A stretch of DNA of 64,000 bases from Burkholderiaceae bacterium (GTDB lineage Bacteria; Pseudomonadota; Gammaproteobacteria; Burkholderiales; Burkholderiaceae_F). The DNA lies in NCBI GenBank assembly GCA_022843955.1, contig JALHMQ010000003.1:124001-188000 (forward strand), in the 5' to 3' direction. The translations under genes and the position numbers were made by a program. Shown here one piece after another: positions 28,207 through 37,428 of the stretch. Under the pieces are notes generated by a model. It worked only from the letters and a program-made list of their open reading frames with translations. It did no database searches and was not told where the DNA came from. Every line of letters begins with the position of its first letter. Within the stretch, counting starts at the first letter, position 1.

Positions 28207-28277
28207 GCTGGTGTCTCGGGACAATCTTCGCGCAATGCGCTCAGGAATTTGACCTTGAGGCGGTCCGGCGGGCTCAT
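28203..28277 (-). CDS. 24-codon reading frame linking exbB and exbD
   Basis: The gap between exbB and exbD holds ATG-23 codons-TGA. Its ATG overlaps the exbB stop (ATGA) and its TGA overlaps the exbD ATG (ATGA), so ribosomes leaving exbB could pass through it into exbD. The product would be MSPPDRLKVK-type, charged, with one Cys and no membrane segment. I recognise no family. It may be a real micro-protein or only a translational coupler. Confidence 0.4.
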   Translation of the reverse strand: MSPPDRLKVKFLSALREDCPETPA

Positions 28278-28963
28278 GCTTCGTCGGCCGGCCGGGCACC
28301 GACCGTGAAGAATGCGTGCAGATCGTGGGCAAAACCGTCGAGCTGCGCCAGCACCAGCCGGTTGCTGCGTGCGAAGGCGTTGTAGGCGAGCACCGCCGGG
28401 ATCGCCACCGCAATACCGAAGGCGGTCATGATCAGAGCCTCGCCGACCGGACCCGCCACCTTCTCGATAGAAATGCTGCCGGTGGAGGCAATGCTGATCA
28501 GCGCGTGGTAGATGCCCCAGACGGTCCCGAACAGGCCCAAAAACGGCGCGGTCGCACCGACTGAAGCGAGGAAGGTAAGGCCTGCCTCCAGCCGCGCCGA
28601 TGCCTCGTTGATGCGCTGGCGCAGCACGCGCGTCAGCCACTCGGAGCGGCTCATCTGCGCCGACAGGGTTGCGTCATCGGCAGGTCGCTGCGCGGTGGCG
28701 GCTGCACTGGCGGCCAGGGGCACGAAGATCGCCTCGCCGTCGATCGGCTTGAGTTGCGCAATCGCCTCGTCGATCGAGCGCGCCTGCCAGAACGCTTCCA
28801 GCGACCGCGCCGCGGCGCGTACCCGCCACCACGCCCAGGTCTTCCAAAGGATCAGGAACCAGCTGCCGACCGACATCGCCAGCAGCAGGTAGGCGGTGGT
28901 ACGGATCAGCGCATCGGCCTGTGCCCAGAAGTGGCCCAGCCCCAGTGTCGCGCCGCCGTCCAT
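28274..28963 (-). CDS. exbB: ExbB/TolQ/MotA-family proton-channel subunit
   Basis: A 229-residue inner-membrane protein with three hydrophobic segments. The family's conserved block is present: GLTFLASVGATAPFLGLFGTVWGI, near residues 130-153, and GPVGEALIMTAFGIAVAIPAVLAYNAF. It forms the pentameric channel around ExbD. The ATG at 28963 shares one base with the dapB stop; a GTG one codon earlier (28966) is also possible. ExbB is preferred to TolQ because no tol genes are near and btuB/btuF are. Confidence 0.9.
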   Translation of the reverse strand: MDGGATLGLGHFWAQADALIRTTAYLLLAMSVGSWFLILWKTWAWWRVRAAARSLEAFWQARSIDEAIAQLKPIDGEAIFVPLAASAAATAQRPADDATLSAQMSRSEWLTRVLRQRINEASARLEAGLTFLASVGATAPFLGLFGTVWGIYHALISIASTGSISIEKVAGPVGEALIMTAFGIAVAIPAVLAYNAFARSNRLVLAQLDGFAHDLHAFFTVGARPADEA

Positions 28964-29775
28964 CACGCTGGCCCTGCGGTGAAGCCGAGCACGTCGTTCA
29001 TGTCGAACAGGCCGGTGGCCCGCGCCGCCAGGTAGCGCGCAGCGCGCAGGCTGCCCAGCGCGTAGGTCATGCGGCTGGACGATTTGTGGGTGATCTCGAT
29101 GCGCTCGCCGGTGCCGGCAAACAGCACGGTGTGGTCGCCGACGATGTCGCCGCCGCGCACGGTGGCGAAGCCGATCGTGCCCGCCTTGCGCTCGCCCGTG
29201 TGGCCTTCGCGCGCGTAGACCGCCAGTTCATCAAGCGGCCGCCCGAGCGCGCCGGCAATCACCTCGCCCATCTTGAGCGCAGTGCCCGATGGCGCATCAA
29301 CCTTGTGGCGATGGTGTGCCTCGATGATCTCGATGTCGTAGCCGCTGTTGAGAATCGTGGCGGCCACCTCGAGCAGCTTGAAGGTCGCATTCACGCCAAC
29401 GCTCATGTTCGGCGCGAACACGATCGCGGTCTGCGCCGCCGCCGCACGGATCTCCTGCTTGCCGTGGTCGTCGAAGCCGGTGGTACCGATCACCAGCTTG
29501 ACGCCGTGCTCGACGCAGGCGCGCAGATGGGTCAGCGTGCCTGCGGGGCGGGAGAAGTCGATCAGCACGTCGCAGCCGCGCAAGGCGGTGAGGTCGCTGG
29601 TGATCGCCACGCCGGTGTTGCGGCCGAGCATGGTGCCGGCATCGCGGCCCAGGCCCGGACTGGCGGCAACATCCAGCGCTGCGGCGAGCGTCAGGTCCGA
29701 TGCGGCAAGCGTCGCCTCGATCAGCATCTGGCCCATGCGCCCGGTGGCGCCTGCGATCGCGATCTTCTGGGTCAT
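28963..29775 (-). CDS. dapB: 4-hydroxy-tetrahydrodipicolinate reductase
   Basis: A 270-residue cytosolic enzyme of lysine and diaminopimelate synthesis. The NAD(P)-binding GATGRMGQ is at residues 9-16. The catalytic signature [15 protein letters not shown] lies near residues 156-170. The length equals the family's (about 270). It heads a minus-strand run dapB-exbB-exbD-btuF joined by overlaps, so a cell-wall precursor gene is co-transcribed with the energiser genes. Confidence 0.97.
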   Translation of the reverse strand: MTQKIAIAGATGRMGQMLIEATLAASDLTLAAALDVAASPGLGRDAGTMLGRNTGVAITSDLTALRGCDVLIDFSRPAGTLTHLRACVEHGVKLVIGTTGFDDHGKQEIRAAAAQTAIVFAPNMSVGVNATFKLLEVAATILNSGYDIEIIEAHHRHKVDAPSGTALKMGEVIAGALGRPLDELAVYAREGHTGERKAGTIGFATVRGGDIVGDHTVLFAGTGERIEITHKSSSRMTYALGSLRAARYLAARATGLFDMNDVLGFTAGPA

Positions 29776-29865
29776 GCGTGTGGCCTGGGATGATGCGTTG
29801 CCGCGGTCTGGCGGGAGATTCGGTCGTGCCTGAACTGCAGGCCTGCCGCCTGTTTGTCCGCCTGG

Positions 29866-30354
29866 TCAGTAGATCGGGCCCGGCGGATTGGTGTGCGGAT
29901 CGGACGGCCTAGTCGGCGTCGTCTTCGGCGGCGCCTTGGTGGCATCGCGGCCGAGGATCAGGTTGTCGGCCAAGGCCTCGGGCGGCATCTCGTCCGCCTT
30001 GAACGACGCCAGCCGGTTCTCCTTGAAGAACATGGTCAGGCGGCGCGTCGCCGTCTCCGCGCCCTTGCCGCGTCGCAGGTGATAAACGTAGTCCCAGCGG
30101 TCGCCATGGAACACACTGACCAGCATGGGCGAGCCGAGCAGGAAACGGACTTGCTCGCGGGTCATGCCCTCGCGCAACTGCTCGACCATTTCGCGTGTCA
30201 CCACGTTGCCTTGCTGCACATCGGGCCGATACGGCTGGATCAGCGGCGGTGTCCAGCTGCGGATCGATTCGCAGCCGGTGAGCGCGACGAGCGTCGCAGC
30301 GACGGCAATAGCGAGGCCGCTGATGGGCCGTGGCAGACGGGCGGGCGACGACAT
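29866..30354 (-). CDS. bamE: Outer-membrane assembly lipoprotein BamE
   Basis: A 162-residue lipoprotein of the Bam complex, which inserts beta-barrel proteins. The signal peptide ends in the lipobox LVALTGC (Cys28). The BamE fold shows as IQPYRPDVQQGNVVTREMVEQL and LREGMTREQVRFLLGSPML, then DRWDYVYHLRRG. The C-terminus has a Pro/Thr-rich tail. The start could also be the ATG pair at 30378-30381, which only lengthens the n-region. A TATGAT box at 30421-30426 may be its -10. It diverges from fur, a common proteobacterial arrangement. Confidence 0.92.
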   Translation of the reverse strand: MSSPARLPRPISGLAIAVAATLVALTGCESIRSWTPPLIQPYRPDVQQGNVVTREMVEQLREGMTREQVRFLLGSPMLVSVFHGDRWDYVYHLRRGKGAETATRRLTMFFKENRLASFKADEMPPEALADNLILGRDATKAPPKTTPTRPSDPHTNPPGPIY

Positions 30355-30420
30355 TGACGGTGCAGCGGGTAGGGGCATCATGGCCGGCGCGAGCGCCGCG
30401 GTTGGCTGAGAGCGAGCGTT

Positions 30421-30426
30421 ATCATA
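30421..30426 (-). promoter_or_regulatory. Putative -10 box (TATGAT) of bamE
   Basis: TATGATAA on the minus strand in the fur-bamE divergent region, 66 bases before the chosen bamE start. The region is A+T-richer than its surroundings. I see no clear Fur box. Confidence 0.4.
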
Positions 30427-30532
30427 CTCAGCGCTTTGGCGAGGCCTCTCGATCTGCATCTTGCGCCGATCCAGCGGACCCATCTTTCTTCCACACCTCC
30501 AGTCCCACTTCCCATCCAGGCAGGACGCCACC

Positions 30533-30994
30533 ATGCCGAGCCGTGCCGGTTCCGGATCCAGCGAGCTCAAAAGCAGCGGCCTGAAGGCGACGTTGCCGAG
30601 GCTCAAGATCCTCGAAGTGTTTCAGCGCGCCGCTGCCGCCACCGGTGCCCGGCACTTGAGCGCCGAAGACGTCTACAAGGCGCTGATTGCGGAAAACCTG
30701 GATGTCGGCCTGGCGACGGTGTATCGGGTGTTGCAGCAGTTCGAGCAGGCCGGCCTGTTGATGCGCAATCACTTCGAACAAGGCCGTGCGGTGTTCGAGC
30801 TGAACGAGGGGGCGCACCACGATCACCTGGTGTGCCTGACCTGCGGTCGCGTCGAGGAGTTCATCGACACCGAGATCGAGCAGCGCCAGAACAAGATCGC
30901 GCAGGCGCGCGGCTTCCAGCTGCAGGACCACGCGCTGGCGCTGTATGGCGTGTGCACCAAGCCCGCCTGTCCGCATCGGCCCAAAGAAGTCTGA
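30533..30994 (+). CDS. fur: Ferric uptake regulator Fur
   Basis: A 153-residue iron-responsive repressor. The winged helix runs [15 protein letters not shown], then [35 protein letters not shown]. Metal-site residues include the [16 protein letters not shown] block, near residues 100-115, and a C-terminal CTKPACPH pair. I chose the ATG at 30533; an upstream in-frame ATG (30461) would add 24 unconserved residues. It diverges from bamE as in many beta- and gamma-proteobacteria. Confidence 0.95.
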   Translation: MPSRAGSGSSELKSSGLKATLPRLKILEVFQRAAAATGARHLSAEDVYKALIAENLDVGLATVYRVLQQFEQAGLLMRNHFEQGRAVFELNEGAHHDHLVCLTCGRVEEFIDTEIEQRQNKIAQARGFQLQDHALALYGVCTKPACPHRPKEV

Positions 30995-31045
30995 CCGCAC
31001 TGGCCGAAGGACGCCTCGTAGCGTGAAGCGTGCGGCGCAGAACGC

Positions 31046-32110
31046 TCAGCGCGCCGGGCTGCTGCGGTCGATCAGTCCCTGCACCACCGCTCGCGTCGCA
31101 CCCGGCTGATCGGCGAACACGCCGTCCAGCCCGGTGGCCAGGAAGCGCTGCAGCTCTTCATCCGGCTGCGACTGCAGATCGGCCGGCAAGAAGCTGGCCT
31201 CGCGCCGGAAGGTCCACGCATGCACGGCAAGCCCCAGCGCATGGGCGCGGGCGATCAGCGAGGTCGGCGCACCGAGCCGGCCCTGCGCGTCGCGTCCGAT
31301 CACCTGCGCCTTGGCTGCGCCGACCGCCTGTGCGTACTGCGCCACGCTGCGCAGTGCGGCATCGTTCAAGGTGAAGCGCTCGCCCGCCAGTTGCACCCGG
31401 CGCAGCGCCGTGAGCCCCGCCAGCGTGCGCAGGCTGTCCGGGTCGAACGACTGCAGCAGCACCGGCGCCGCGGCGCTGCGCCAGCCGGCGCCATGCAATG
31501 CGTCGACCAGACTGCCCTCGAGCGCCAGGCCGAGCGCGGCAAAGTGTCGCGGGTGCTTGGTTTCCGGATACAGGCCGATCGGTCGCCCGCTGCGCCGCTG
31601 CGCTGTCTGCACCAGCTCGATCACCTGCTGCAACGATGGCACCCCGAAGCGGCCATCGAACGCGGCTGATTGCTGGCGAAGCTCAGGCCAGCGCTCGCGC
31701 GCGCGCAGTGGCTGCAGTTCCTGCCAGGTGAAGTCCTCGACAAACCAGCCGGTCATCGAGGTGCCGTCGACCACCTGGGTGCGGCGGCGCGCGGCGAACG
31801 CGGCATGCTGCGCTATATCGGTGGTGAGTGACAGTTCGGCGTCATGGCGGGCTAGCAGCACGCCGTCGCGCGTGCTGACGAGGTCCGGTTCGATGTAGTC
31901 GGCGCCCTGGTCGATCGCCAGCGCGTAGGCGGCCAGGGTGTGCTCGGGTCGCTCACCACTGGCGCCGCGATGCGCGATGACGATGGGCGGCTGCCCGTCC
32001 AGCGTCGCATAGGGCCAGCCGCCGGTCGGCGGGCCGGCCGCGGTGCGATGGGCGCAGGCGGCCAGCAGCGGCAGCGCCGCACCACCGGCGAGCAGCCGGC
32101 GTCGCTTCAT
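31046..32110 (-). CDS. glpQ: Glycerophosphodiester phosphodiesterase (exported lipoprotein)
   Basis: A 354-residue enzyme that cleaves glycerophosphodiesters to glycerol 3-phosphate and an alcohol. The N-terminus MKRRRLLAGGAALPLLAAC has Arg residues and a lipobox (Cys19), so it is probably a periplasmic lipoprotein. The catalytic core is AHRGASGERPEHTLAAY, then YIEPDLVSTRDGVLLARHD, with the metal Glu/Asp and both His. Later QSFDPDSLRTL and the ADQPG end fit the family. The start overlaps the recN stop by four bases. Its product would be a substrate for a Ugp-type importer. Confidence 0.93.
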   Translation of the reverse strand: MKRRRLLAGGAALPLLAACAHRTAAGPPTGGWPYATLDGQPPIVIAHRGASGERPEHTLAAYALAIDQGADYIEPDLVSTRDGVLLARHDAELSLTTDIAQHAAFAARRRTQVVDGTSMTGWFVEDFTWQELQPLRARERWPELRQQSAAFDGRFGVPSLQQVIELVQTAQRRSGRPIGLYPETKHPRHFAALGLALEGSLVDALHGAGWRSAAAPVLLQSFDPDSLRTLAGLTALRRVQLAGERFTLNDAALRSVAQYAQAVGAAKAQVIGRDAQGRLGAPTSLIARAHALGLAVHAWTFRREASFLPADLQSQPDEELQRFLATGLDGVFADQPGATRAVVQGLIDRSSPAR

Positions 32111-33756
32111 GCGGCGAGCATCTCGCGCGCGTGTTTGCGCGTGGTTTCGGTGATCTCCACACCACCCAGCATGCGGGCCAGTTCCTCGACGCGCGCCTTG
32201 CGTTCAAGCACGGCGATGCGCGAGACCGGCCGCGCGTCGACCATCGCCTTGCTGACGACCAGGTGCTGGTCGCCGCGTGCCGCCACCTGCGGCAGATGGG
32301 TCACGCACAGCACCTGGCGCTGCTGGCCGAGCTGCTTGAGGAGGCGTCCGACGGTTTCCGCCACGGCGCCGCCGATGCCGGCATCGACCTCGTCGAAGAT
32401 CAGCGTCGCCACCGGCGTGGCAGTGGCGGCAATCACCGAGATCGCCAGGCTGATGCGCGCCAGCTCGCCGCCCGAGGCCACCTTGGCGAGCGGCTTGGGC
32501 GACGTGCCGGCATGGCCCGCGACCAGGAACTCGATCCGCTCGCTGCCGCCGCTGCTCGGCTCGGCCTCGGTGATCTGCACCTCGAAGCGACCGCCGGCGA
32601 GCGACAGGTCCTGCATCGCACGTGTCACCTCGCGGCTCATCTGGGCGGCGGCCTTGGTACGCGCCTTGGACAGCGCGGCGGCTGCCTTGTCGTAGGCCGC
32701 GCGGGCGGTTGCCTCGGCCGCCCGCAAGCCGGCCAGGTCGCTGGAGGCGGTGAGCGCTACCAGCTTGGCCTGCGCGCCGGCGAGCAGGCCGGAAAGCTCA
32801 TCGGGCGCGCACTTGAACTTGCGCCCGGCGGCATGCAATGCAGACACGCGCGCCTCCACCTCAGTGAGTCGCTTGTCGTCGATCTCGGTGCGCGACAGAT
32901 AGCTCGACAGCGCACGCGCCGCGTCGTCGACCTGGATGCGCGCGTTCTCCAGCGCTTCCAGCACCGGCTTGAGCCGTTCATCGACGGTGGCCAGCTGTCC
33001 CAGCCGCAGGCTCACAGTGTCGATGCGTACCAGGGCGGCGTCGTCGGCCTCGCTGAGCGCGTCGATCGCGGCTTGTGCCCCTTCGACCAGGCTGGCGGCG
33101 TGCGACAGCCGGCTGTGCTCGGCCTGCACCGCAGCCCACTCGCCCGCCACCGGCGCCAGCTCGCCCAGCTCGTCGACGACCCAGCGCAGCCGGTCCTGCT
33201 CCAACTGCGCGCTGCCTTCCATCGCCTCGGCGTCGGCGCGCGCCTTGCCGGCGCGCCGCCACGCGGAGAAAAGCTCGGCGACGCCTCGCGTTCGGACAGT
33301 GAGGCCGCCATGCTCGTCGAGCAGATACTGCTGGGCCACCGGCTTGAGCAGCGATTGGTGGGCGTGCTGGCCGTGGACATCGAGCAGCAGCTCGCCGAGC
33401 TCGCGCAACTGCGCCAGCGTGACCGCCGAACCATTGATGAAGGCCTTGCTGCGGCCGGCGGCGTCGATGGTCCGTCGCACCAGGGTGCAGCCGGCGTCCT
33501 CGCCGGTGAGGTCATGCGCATCCAGCCAGTGGCCGGCGGCGTCGCCGACGCGAAACTCGGCGCTGATCTCGGCCCGTGCGGCGCCCTCGCGCACGACGTC
33601 GGCATCCGCGCGCTCGCCCAGGGCCAGCAGCAGTGCGTCGATCAGGATCGACTTGCCGGCACCGGTTTCGCCGGTCAGCACCGTGAAGCCGGGCGCGAAC
33701 TCCAGGTCGAGTTCATCGACGATGACGAAGTTGCGGATCGACAGGGCAAGCAGCAT
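32107..33756 (-). CDS. recN: DNA repair protein RecN
   Basis: A 549-residue SMC-like ATPase that acts early in double-strand-break repair. Walker A is TGETGAGKSILIDAL, near residues 28-42; long Ala/Arg/Glu-rich coiled coils fill the middle; the signature and Walker B follow near residues 430-475 (VASGGELARISLAISV, LIFDEVDAGIGG). The length is normal. It lies between nadK and the glycerophosphodiesterase gene. No LexA box is evident upstream; a TACACT -10-like box is present. Confidence 0.97.
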   Translation of the reverse strand: MLLALSIRNFVIVDELDLEFAPGFTVLTGETGAGKSILIDALLLALGERADADVVREGAARAEISAEFRVGDAAGHWLDAHDLTGEDAGCTLVRRTIDAAGRSKAFINGSAVTLAQLRELGELLLDVHGQHAHQSLLKPVAQQYLLDEHGGLTVRTRGVAELFSAWRRAGKARADAEAMEGSAQLEQDRLRWVVDELGELAPVAGEWAAVQAEHSRLSHAASLVEGAQAAIDALSEADDAALVRIDTVSLRLGQLATVDERLKPVLEALENARIQVDDAARALSSYLSRTEIDDKRLTEVEARVSALHAAGRKFKCAPDELSGLLAGAQAKLVALTASSDLAGLRAAEATARAAYDKAAAALSKARTKAAAQMSREVTRAMQDLSLAGGRFEVQITEAEPSSGGSERIEFLVAGHAGTSPKPLAKVASGGELARISLAISVIAATATPVATLIFDEVDAGIGGAVAETVGRLLKQLGQQRQVLCVTHLPQVAARGDQHLVVSKAMVDARPVSRIAVLERKARVEELARMLGGVEITETTRKHAREMLAA

Positions 33757-33883
33757 GGGCGGGGCGTGGGCAGGGCCGGGATCGCGACGGCGCGCAGTGT
33801 AGAGACTTCGCCGTGCCGCTCACCGGCGGGCGGAGCACGCGCGGGTCGCGCCGCGCCGTTGTTCCGGTGGCGCGGCGGTCGAC

Positions 33884-34777
33884 TCAAAACCGATTGTGCG
33901 ACTCGCTCGGCATCACGTTCCAGTGCAGCTTCTGCCGCAGCGTGGCGAAGTAGTTGTAGCCACGCGGATGCAGCAGGGTGGCACTGTCGCGGCTGCGGCG
34001 GGCGCGCACCACGTCGCCCGGCGCCAGTTGCGAGTAGGTCTGCATGTCGAAGTGGGCGGAGGCGTCGCGCACATCGGTGATCTCGATCTCGATCACGCAG
34101 GAGTCGGGCAGGGCGATCGGGCGGTTGGACAAGGTCTGCGGCGCCACCGGCACCAGCACCAGGCCCGCCAGCGACGGGTGCAGGATCGGGCCGTTGGCCG
34201 ACAGCGCATACGCCGTGGAGCCGGTGGGCGTGGCCAGGATCACGCCGTCGGCACGCTGGTTGTACATGGTCACGCCATCGACCCGCACGGTGAACTCGAC
34301 CATGCCGCCGTTGACCCCGCGCGAGACCACGACATCATTGAGCGCACGGGTATGGAAGGTGGGCGATCCGCGGCGCAGCACCTCGGCGTCGAGCAGCACG
34401 CGGCGGTCGATCTCGTAGTCGCCGGCCAGCATCTGGCCCAGCACCTCGGTCATCTGGTCCAGGGCGATATCGGTCATGAAGCCCAGGCGACCGTGGTTGA
34501 TGCCGATCAGCGGCACCTGGTGCGGCGCCAGTTCGCGCGCGATTCCGAGCATGGTGCCGTCGCCACCGAGAACTACGGCGACGTCAGCATGCTTGCCAAT
34601 GGCGGCAAGCGAGTGGCCGGCGAACTCGGTCAGTCCGGCCGCCTCGCGGGTGGCGGCATCGAGCAGCACCTCCAGCCCGGTGGCCTGCACCTGGCTGATG
34701 ATGCGCGACAGCGGCTCGCGGATGCTGTCCGCGCGCGGCTTGCCGAAGATTGCAACCCTGCTGAATGCTTGCGCCAT
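33884..34777 (-). CDS. nadK: NAD kinase
   Basis: A 297-residue cytosolic kinase that makes NADP from NAD. The signature GGDGT is in [11 protein letters not shown], near residue 71, followed by [11 protein letters not shown]. The late [20 protein letters not shown] block is also diagnostic. I chose the ATG at 34777, giving the normal length; a start at 34885 would add unconserved residues. It diverges from hrcA and precedes recN, a common arrangement. Confidence 0.96.
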   Translation of the reverse strand: MAQAFSRVAIFGKPRADSIREPLSRIISQVQATGLEVLLDAATREAAGLTEFAGHSLAAIGKHADVAVVLGGDGTMLGIARELAPHQVPLIGINHGRLGFMTDIALDQMTEVLGQMLAGDYEIDRRVLLDAEVLRRGSPTFHTRALNDVVVSRGVNGGMVEFTVRVDGVTMYNQRADGVILATPTGSTAYALSANGPILHPSLAGLVLVPVAPQTLSNRPIALPDSCVIEIEITDVRDASAHFDMQTYSQLAPGDVVRARRSRDSATLLHPRGYNYFATLRQKLHWNVMPSESHNRF

Positions 34778-34785
34778 GGCGGCCG

Positions 34786-34791
34786 ACTCTA
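34786..34791 (-). promoter_or_regulatory. Putative -10 box (TAGAGT) of nadK
   Basis: TAGAGT followed by CGG on the minus strand, eight bases before the nadK ATG. Same short-leader layout as other genes here. Confidence 0.35.
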
Positions 34792-34907
34792 GCAAATGCC
34801 CTCGAACCTGCCGCGATAAATCGACGCCGGCGGCCGGCCGCGGCAATTTCGGCGGCACCATCCGCCCGACGGTGGGCCGATCCACCCCGCGCGTGCGCGG
34901 CTCGCCA

Positions 34908-34913
34908 TAAAAT
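34908..34913 (+). promoter_or_regulatory. Putative -10 box (TAAAAT) of hrcA
   Basis: TAAAAT followed by CGA, 10 bases before the hrcA ATG. I see no CIRCE inverted repeat (GCACTC-N9-GAGTGC) near it. Confidence 0.4.
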
Positions 34914-34923
34914 CGACGTCACC

Positions 34924-35937
34924 ATGATGGACGACCGGGCACGACTGCTACTGAAGGCGTTGATCGAACGCTACATCGCCGAAGGCGAGCCGGTGGGCTC
35001 GCGATCGCTGGCGCGCATTTCCGGGCTGGAACTGTCGGCGGCCACGATTCGCAACGTGATGGCCGACCTCGAGGAGATGGGGTTCATCACCAGCCCGCAT
35101 ACGTCCGCCGGCCGCATCCCGACGCCGCGCGGCTACCGCCTGTTCGTCGACACGCTGCTGACGGTGCAGCCGATCGAGCAGCAGCAGGCGCAGATCATCC
35201 AGGGCAGCCTGCAGGTGGCCGAGCCGCAGCGGGCACTGCAGACAGCGGCGCAGATGCTGTCGCATCTGTCGCAGTTCGCCGGCGTGGTGCTCACGCCCCG
35301 ACGCAGTTCGACCTTCCGCCAGGTGGAGTTCCTGCGCCTGTCGGAGAAGCGGGTGCTGCTGATCATCGTCACCCCGGATGGCGACGTGCAGAACCGCATC
35401 CTGCTGACCCAGCACGATTACTCGCCGGCGCAACTGGTGGAAGCGGCCAACATCCTCAACCAGCAATTTGCCGGACACAGCTTCGAGGATGCGCGCCGCC
35501 GGCTCGGCAGCGATCTGCACGAGTTGACCAGCGAGATTGGCCGCCTGATGCAGGCCGCCGTGCAGGCGGGCAGCGAGGCAGCCGAGGAAAGCGATCCGGT
35601 GGTCGTGTCAGGCGAACGCAAGCTGCTCGGCATCAGCGATCTGTCCGGCAGCCTCGACAAGCTGCGTGCATTGTTCGATCTCTTCGAGCACAAGTCGCGC
35701 CTGCTGCAACTGCTCGATGTGTCCGGCCGCGCACAGGGCGTGCAGATTTATATCGGCGGCGAGTCGGCCAAGGTGCCGATGGACGAGTTGAGCCTGGTCG
35801 TCGCGCCGTACGAGGTCGACGGCCAGGTGGTCGGCACGCTCGGGGTGATCGGCCCCACCCGCATGGCCTACGAGCGGGTGATCCCGATCGTCGACATCAC
35901 CGCCCGGTTGCTGTCGAGCGCGCTGTCGCGCGACTAG
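34924..35937 (+). CDS. hrcA: Heat-shock transcription repressor HrcA
   Basis: A 337-residue repressor that binds CIRCE elements before groE and dnaK operons. The N-terminal winged helix contains [23 protein letters not shown], then [22 protein letters not shown], the family's best-conserved block (near residues 22-65). The C-terminus ends in [26 protein letters not shown] codons lie at 34924 and 34927. No dnaK, grpE or groE gene lies in the window. Confidence 0.96.
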   Translation: MMDDRARLLLKALIERYIAEGEPVGSRSLARISGLELSAATIRNVMADLEEMGFITSPHTSAGRIPTPRGYRLFVDTLLTVQPIEQQQAQIIQGSLQVAEPQRALQTAAQMLSHLSQFAGVVLTPRRSSTFRQVEFLRLSEKRVLLIIVTPDGDVQNRILLTQHDYSPAQLVEAANILNQQFAGHSFEDARRRLGSDLHELTSEIGRLMQAAVQAGSEAAEESDPVVVSGERKLLGISDLSGSLDKLRALFDLFEHKSRLLQLLDVSGRAQGVQIYIGGESAKVPMDELSLVVAPYEVDGQVVGTLGVIGPTRMAYERVIPIVDITARLLSSALSRD

Positions 35938-35952
35938 TGCCCGGGCCGGCGC

Positions 35953-37428
35953 TCAGTTGCGTCGGGTGATGCTGGTGGCCACCAGGCTGCCGCCCGACAC
36001 ATAGCCCTCGACCGCAACGGTGCTGGCAGCGAGCGTATCGGCGGTTACGCCGTCGAAGTGCGTGGTGCTGGTCCAGCGGACCGACTGCGCTGCCGCCGCT
36101 GCCGGCGTCAGCGTGAAGGTGCGGGCCGTGGTGCTGACCATGCTGGCAACGCCGATCACGGTGACGATGCCGGTCGGATTGCTGACGCAGCGCACCCGCT
36201 CGGCCTCGACCCGGTCGCCCGCCACCTCGCCGCGGATCTCGACATACAGGCCCGCGGCCAGACCGGCGGCCGGGCAGGCCGACAGCTGACTGTCGCCGGC
36301 CGCAGTCACGGTCACGCCGCGCACCTTGAAGTTGTCGATGCCCACATAGTCGGTAATGGTGCCGCTCAGCTCGACCTCGATGTCGTTGTTGCCGCGCGAA
36401 CGCAGCCTGACCTGGCTTGCCTGCAGCACGTTGCTGCTGTCGAAGCTGCCGTCGACGATGACGTAGCGGCCTTCGGCGAGCGACTGGCTGGACGGCACCA
36501 CCCTCGCTGCGCGCGCATTGACGGCAAAGCCGCCGATCTCGAACGTAGCCGTGGTCTGGTTCAGGCGGCTGACGATGCCGGCAATCTGGCTGCGCTCCGC
36601 CCCGCTGGCCGCAGCGGCTGGTTCGATCACGCGCACATGGTCGGCAACCAGCGTCGGTCCAGTGGCGCTGGTGCCCAGCGGATCATCGCTCCACACCACC
36701 ACCTGCTGGCCATTGGCGAGCACCCGGTTGGCCGGCACCAGCACGCTCCCGCTGCCCAACGTCACCGTCAGTTCGCCCAGCTTGAAGCGGCTGCTGGCGG
36801 CGACATAGTCCTGCACGACCCCGCTCACCCGCACCAGGTTGGCGGGCAGGCCGGCGAGCTTCTCGACCCGGCTGGCGACGACTACGTGGCGGTTCAGTTG
36901 CGCATCGAACAGCGTGCTGCCGTGCACCTCGACGGCATCGGCGACCTGCAATGCCGCTGCACCGCTGAGGCCACCCACGCCGTCGAACACGGTGACGGGG
37001 CCGGCGTTGGGATCCAGGTTGACGCGCACGGTCTGCCCGGCCACCTTGAACTGCGGCGGCGTGGCAGCGGCACTGATCTCGCTCACCCGACCGATCACCG
37101 TCGCGGCGATCAGCACCCGGTCAGCGATGCCGCGGCTGGTGTAGTCAATCTCCACCCGCTGCCCGAGTCGGGCCCGGGCGGCCACCAGGCCGAGTGCCGG
37201 ACTGCGCTCAACCTCGACCGGTGCGGCCCGGTTGTCCCAGCGCTCGCCGTCGACGATCAGCGAGCCAAAGCCGGTTACCGTGCCGCCGCCGTTGCTGGCG
37301 ATGCCGGTTCCACCGCCGCCGGTGCGGGCCACCTCATCGCCGCCGCACGCGGCCAGCAGGGCGGCTGACAGGGCGATCGCCAACCCGCAACCCAGTGCGC
37401 GACGAACCTCGTGGATGCTCGATCTCAT
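35953..37428 (-). CDS. DUF5666-repeat lipoprotein
   Basis: A 491-residue exported protein. A signal peptide ends in the lipobox SAALLAAC (Cys28), followed by a Gly/Thr-rich linker. The rest is a series of about six beta-rich repeats of roughly 70-80 residues, each with a pattern like (I/V)xGxVxxxxxxxFxxGxxxV...VEVxGxxxxxxxxxAxxV, characteristic of DUF5666. I chose the ATG at 37428 because it gives the signal peptide. Function is unknown; probably outer-membrane or periplasmic. It overlaps the upstream DUF6502 gene by four bases (ATGA). Confidence 0.8.
   Translation of the reverse strand: MRSSIHEVRRALGCGLAIALSAALLAACGGDEVARTGGGGTGIASNGGGTVTGFGSLIVDGERWDNRAAPVEVERSPALGLVAARARLGQRVEIDYTSRGIADRVLIAATVIGRVSEISAAATPPQFKVAGQTVRVNLDPNAGPVTVFDGVGGLSGAAALQVADAVEVHGSTLFDAQLNRHVVVASRVEKLAGLPANLVRVSGVVQDYVAASSRFKLGELTVTLGSGSVLVPANRVLANGQQVVVWSDDPLGTSATGPTLVADHVRVIEPAAAASGAERSQIAGIVSRLNQTTATFEIGGFAVNARAARVVPSSQSLAEGRYVIVDGSFDSSNVLQASQVRLRSRGNNDIEVELSGTITDYVGIDNFKVRGVTVTAAGDSQLSACPAAGLAAGLYVEIRGEVAGDRVEAERVRCVSNPTGIVTVIGVASMVSTTARTFTLTPAAAAAQSVRWTSTTHFDGVTADTLAASTVAVEGYVSGGSLVATSITRRN

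Noticed and set aside
33757-33883. Search for a LexA box before recN
   Set aside because: No CTG-N10-CAG-like palindrome is visible in the gap.
34793-34923. Search for a CIRCE element in the nadK-hrcA gap
   Set aside because: No GCACTC-N9-GAGTGC inverted repeat is present.
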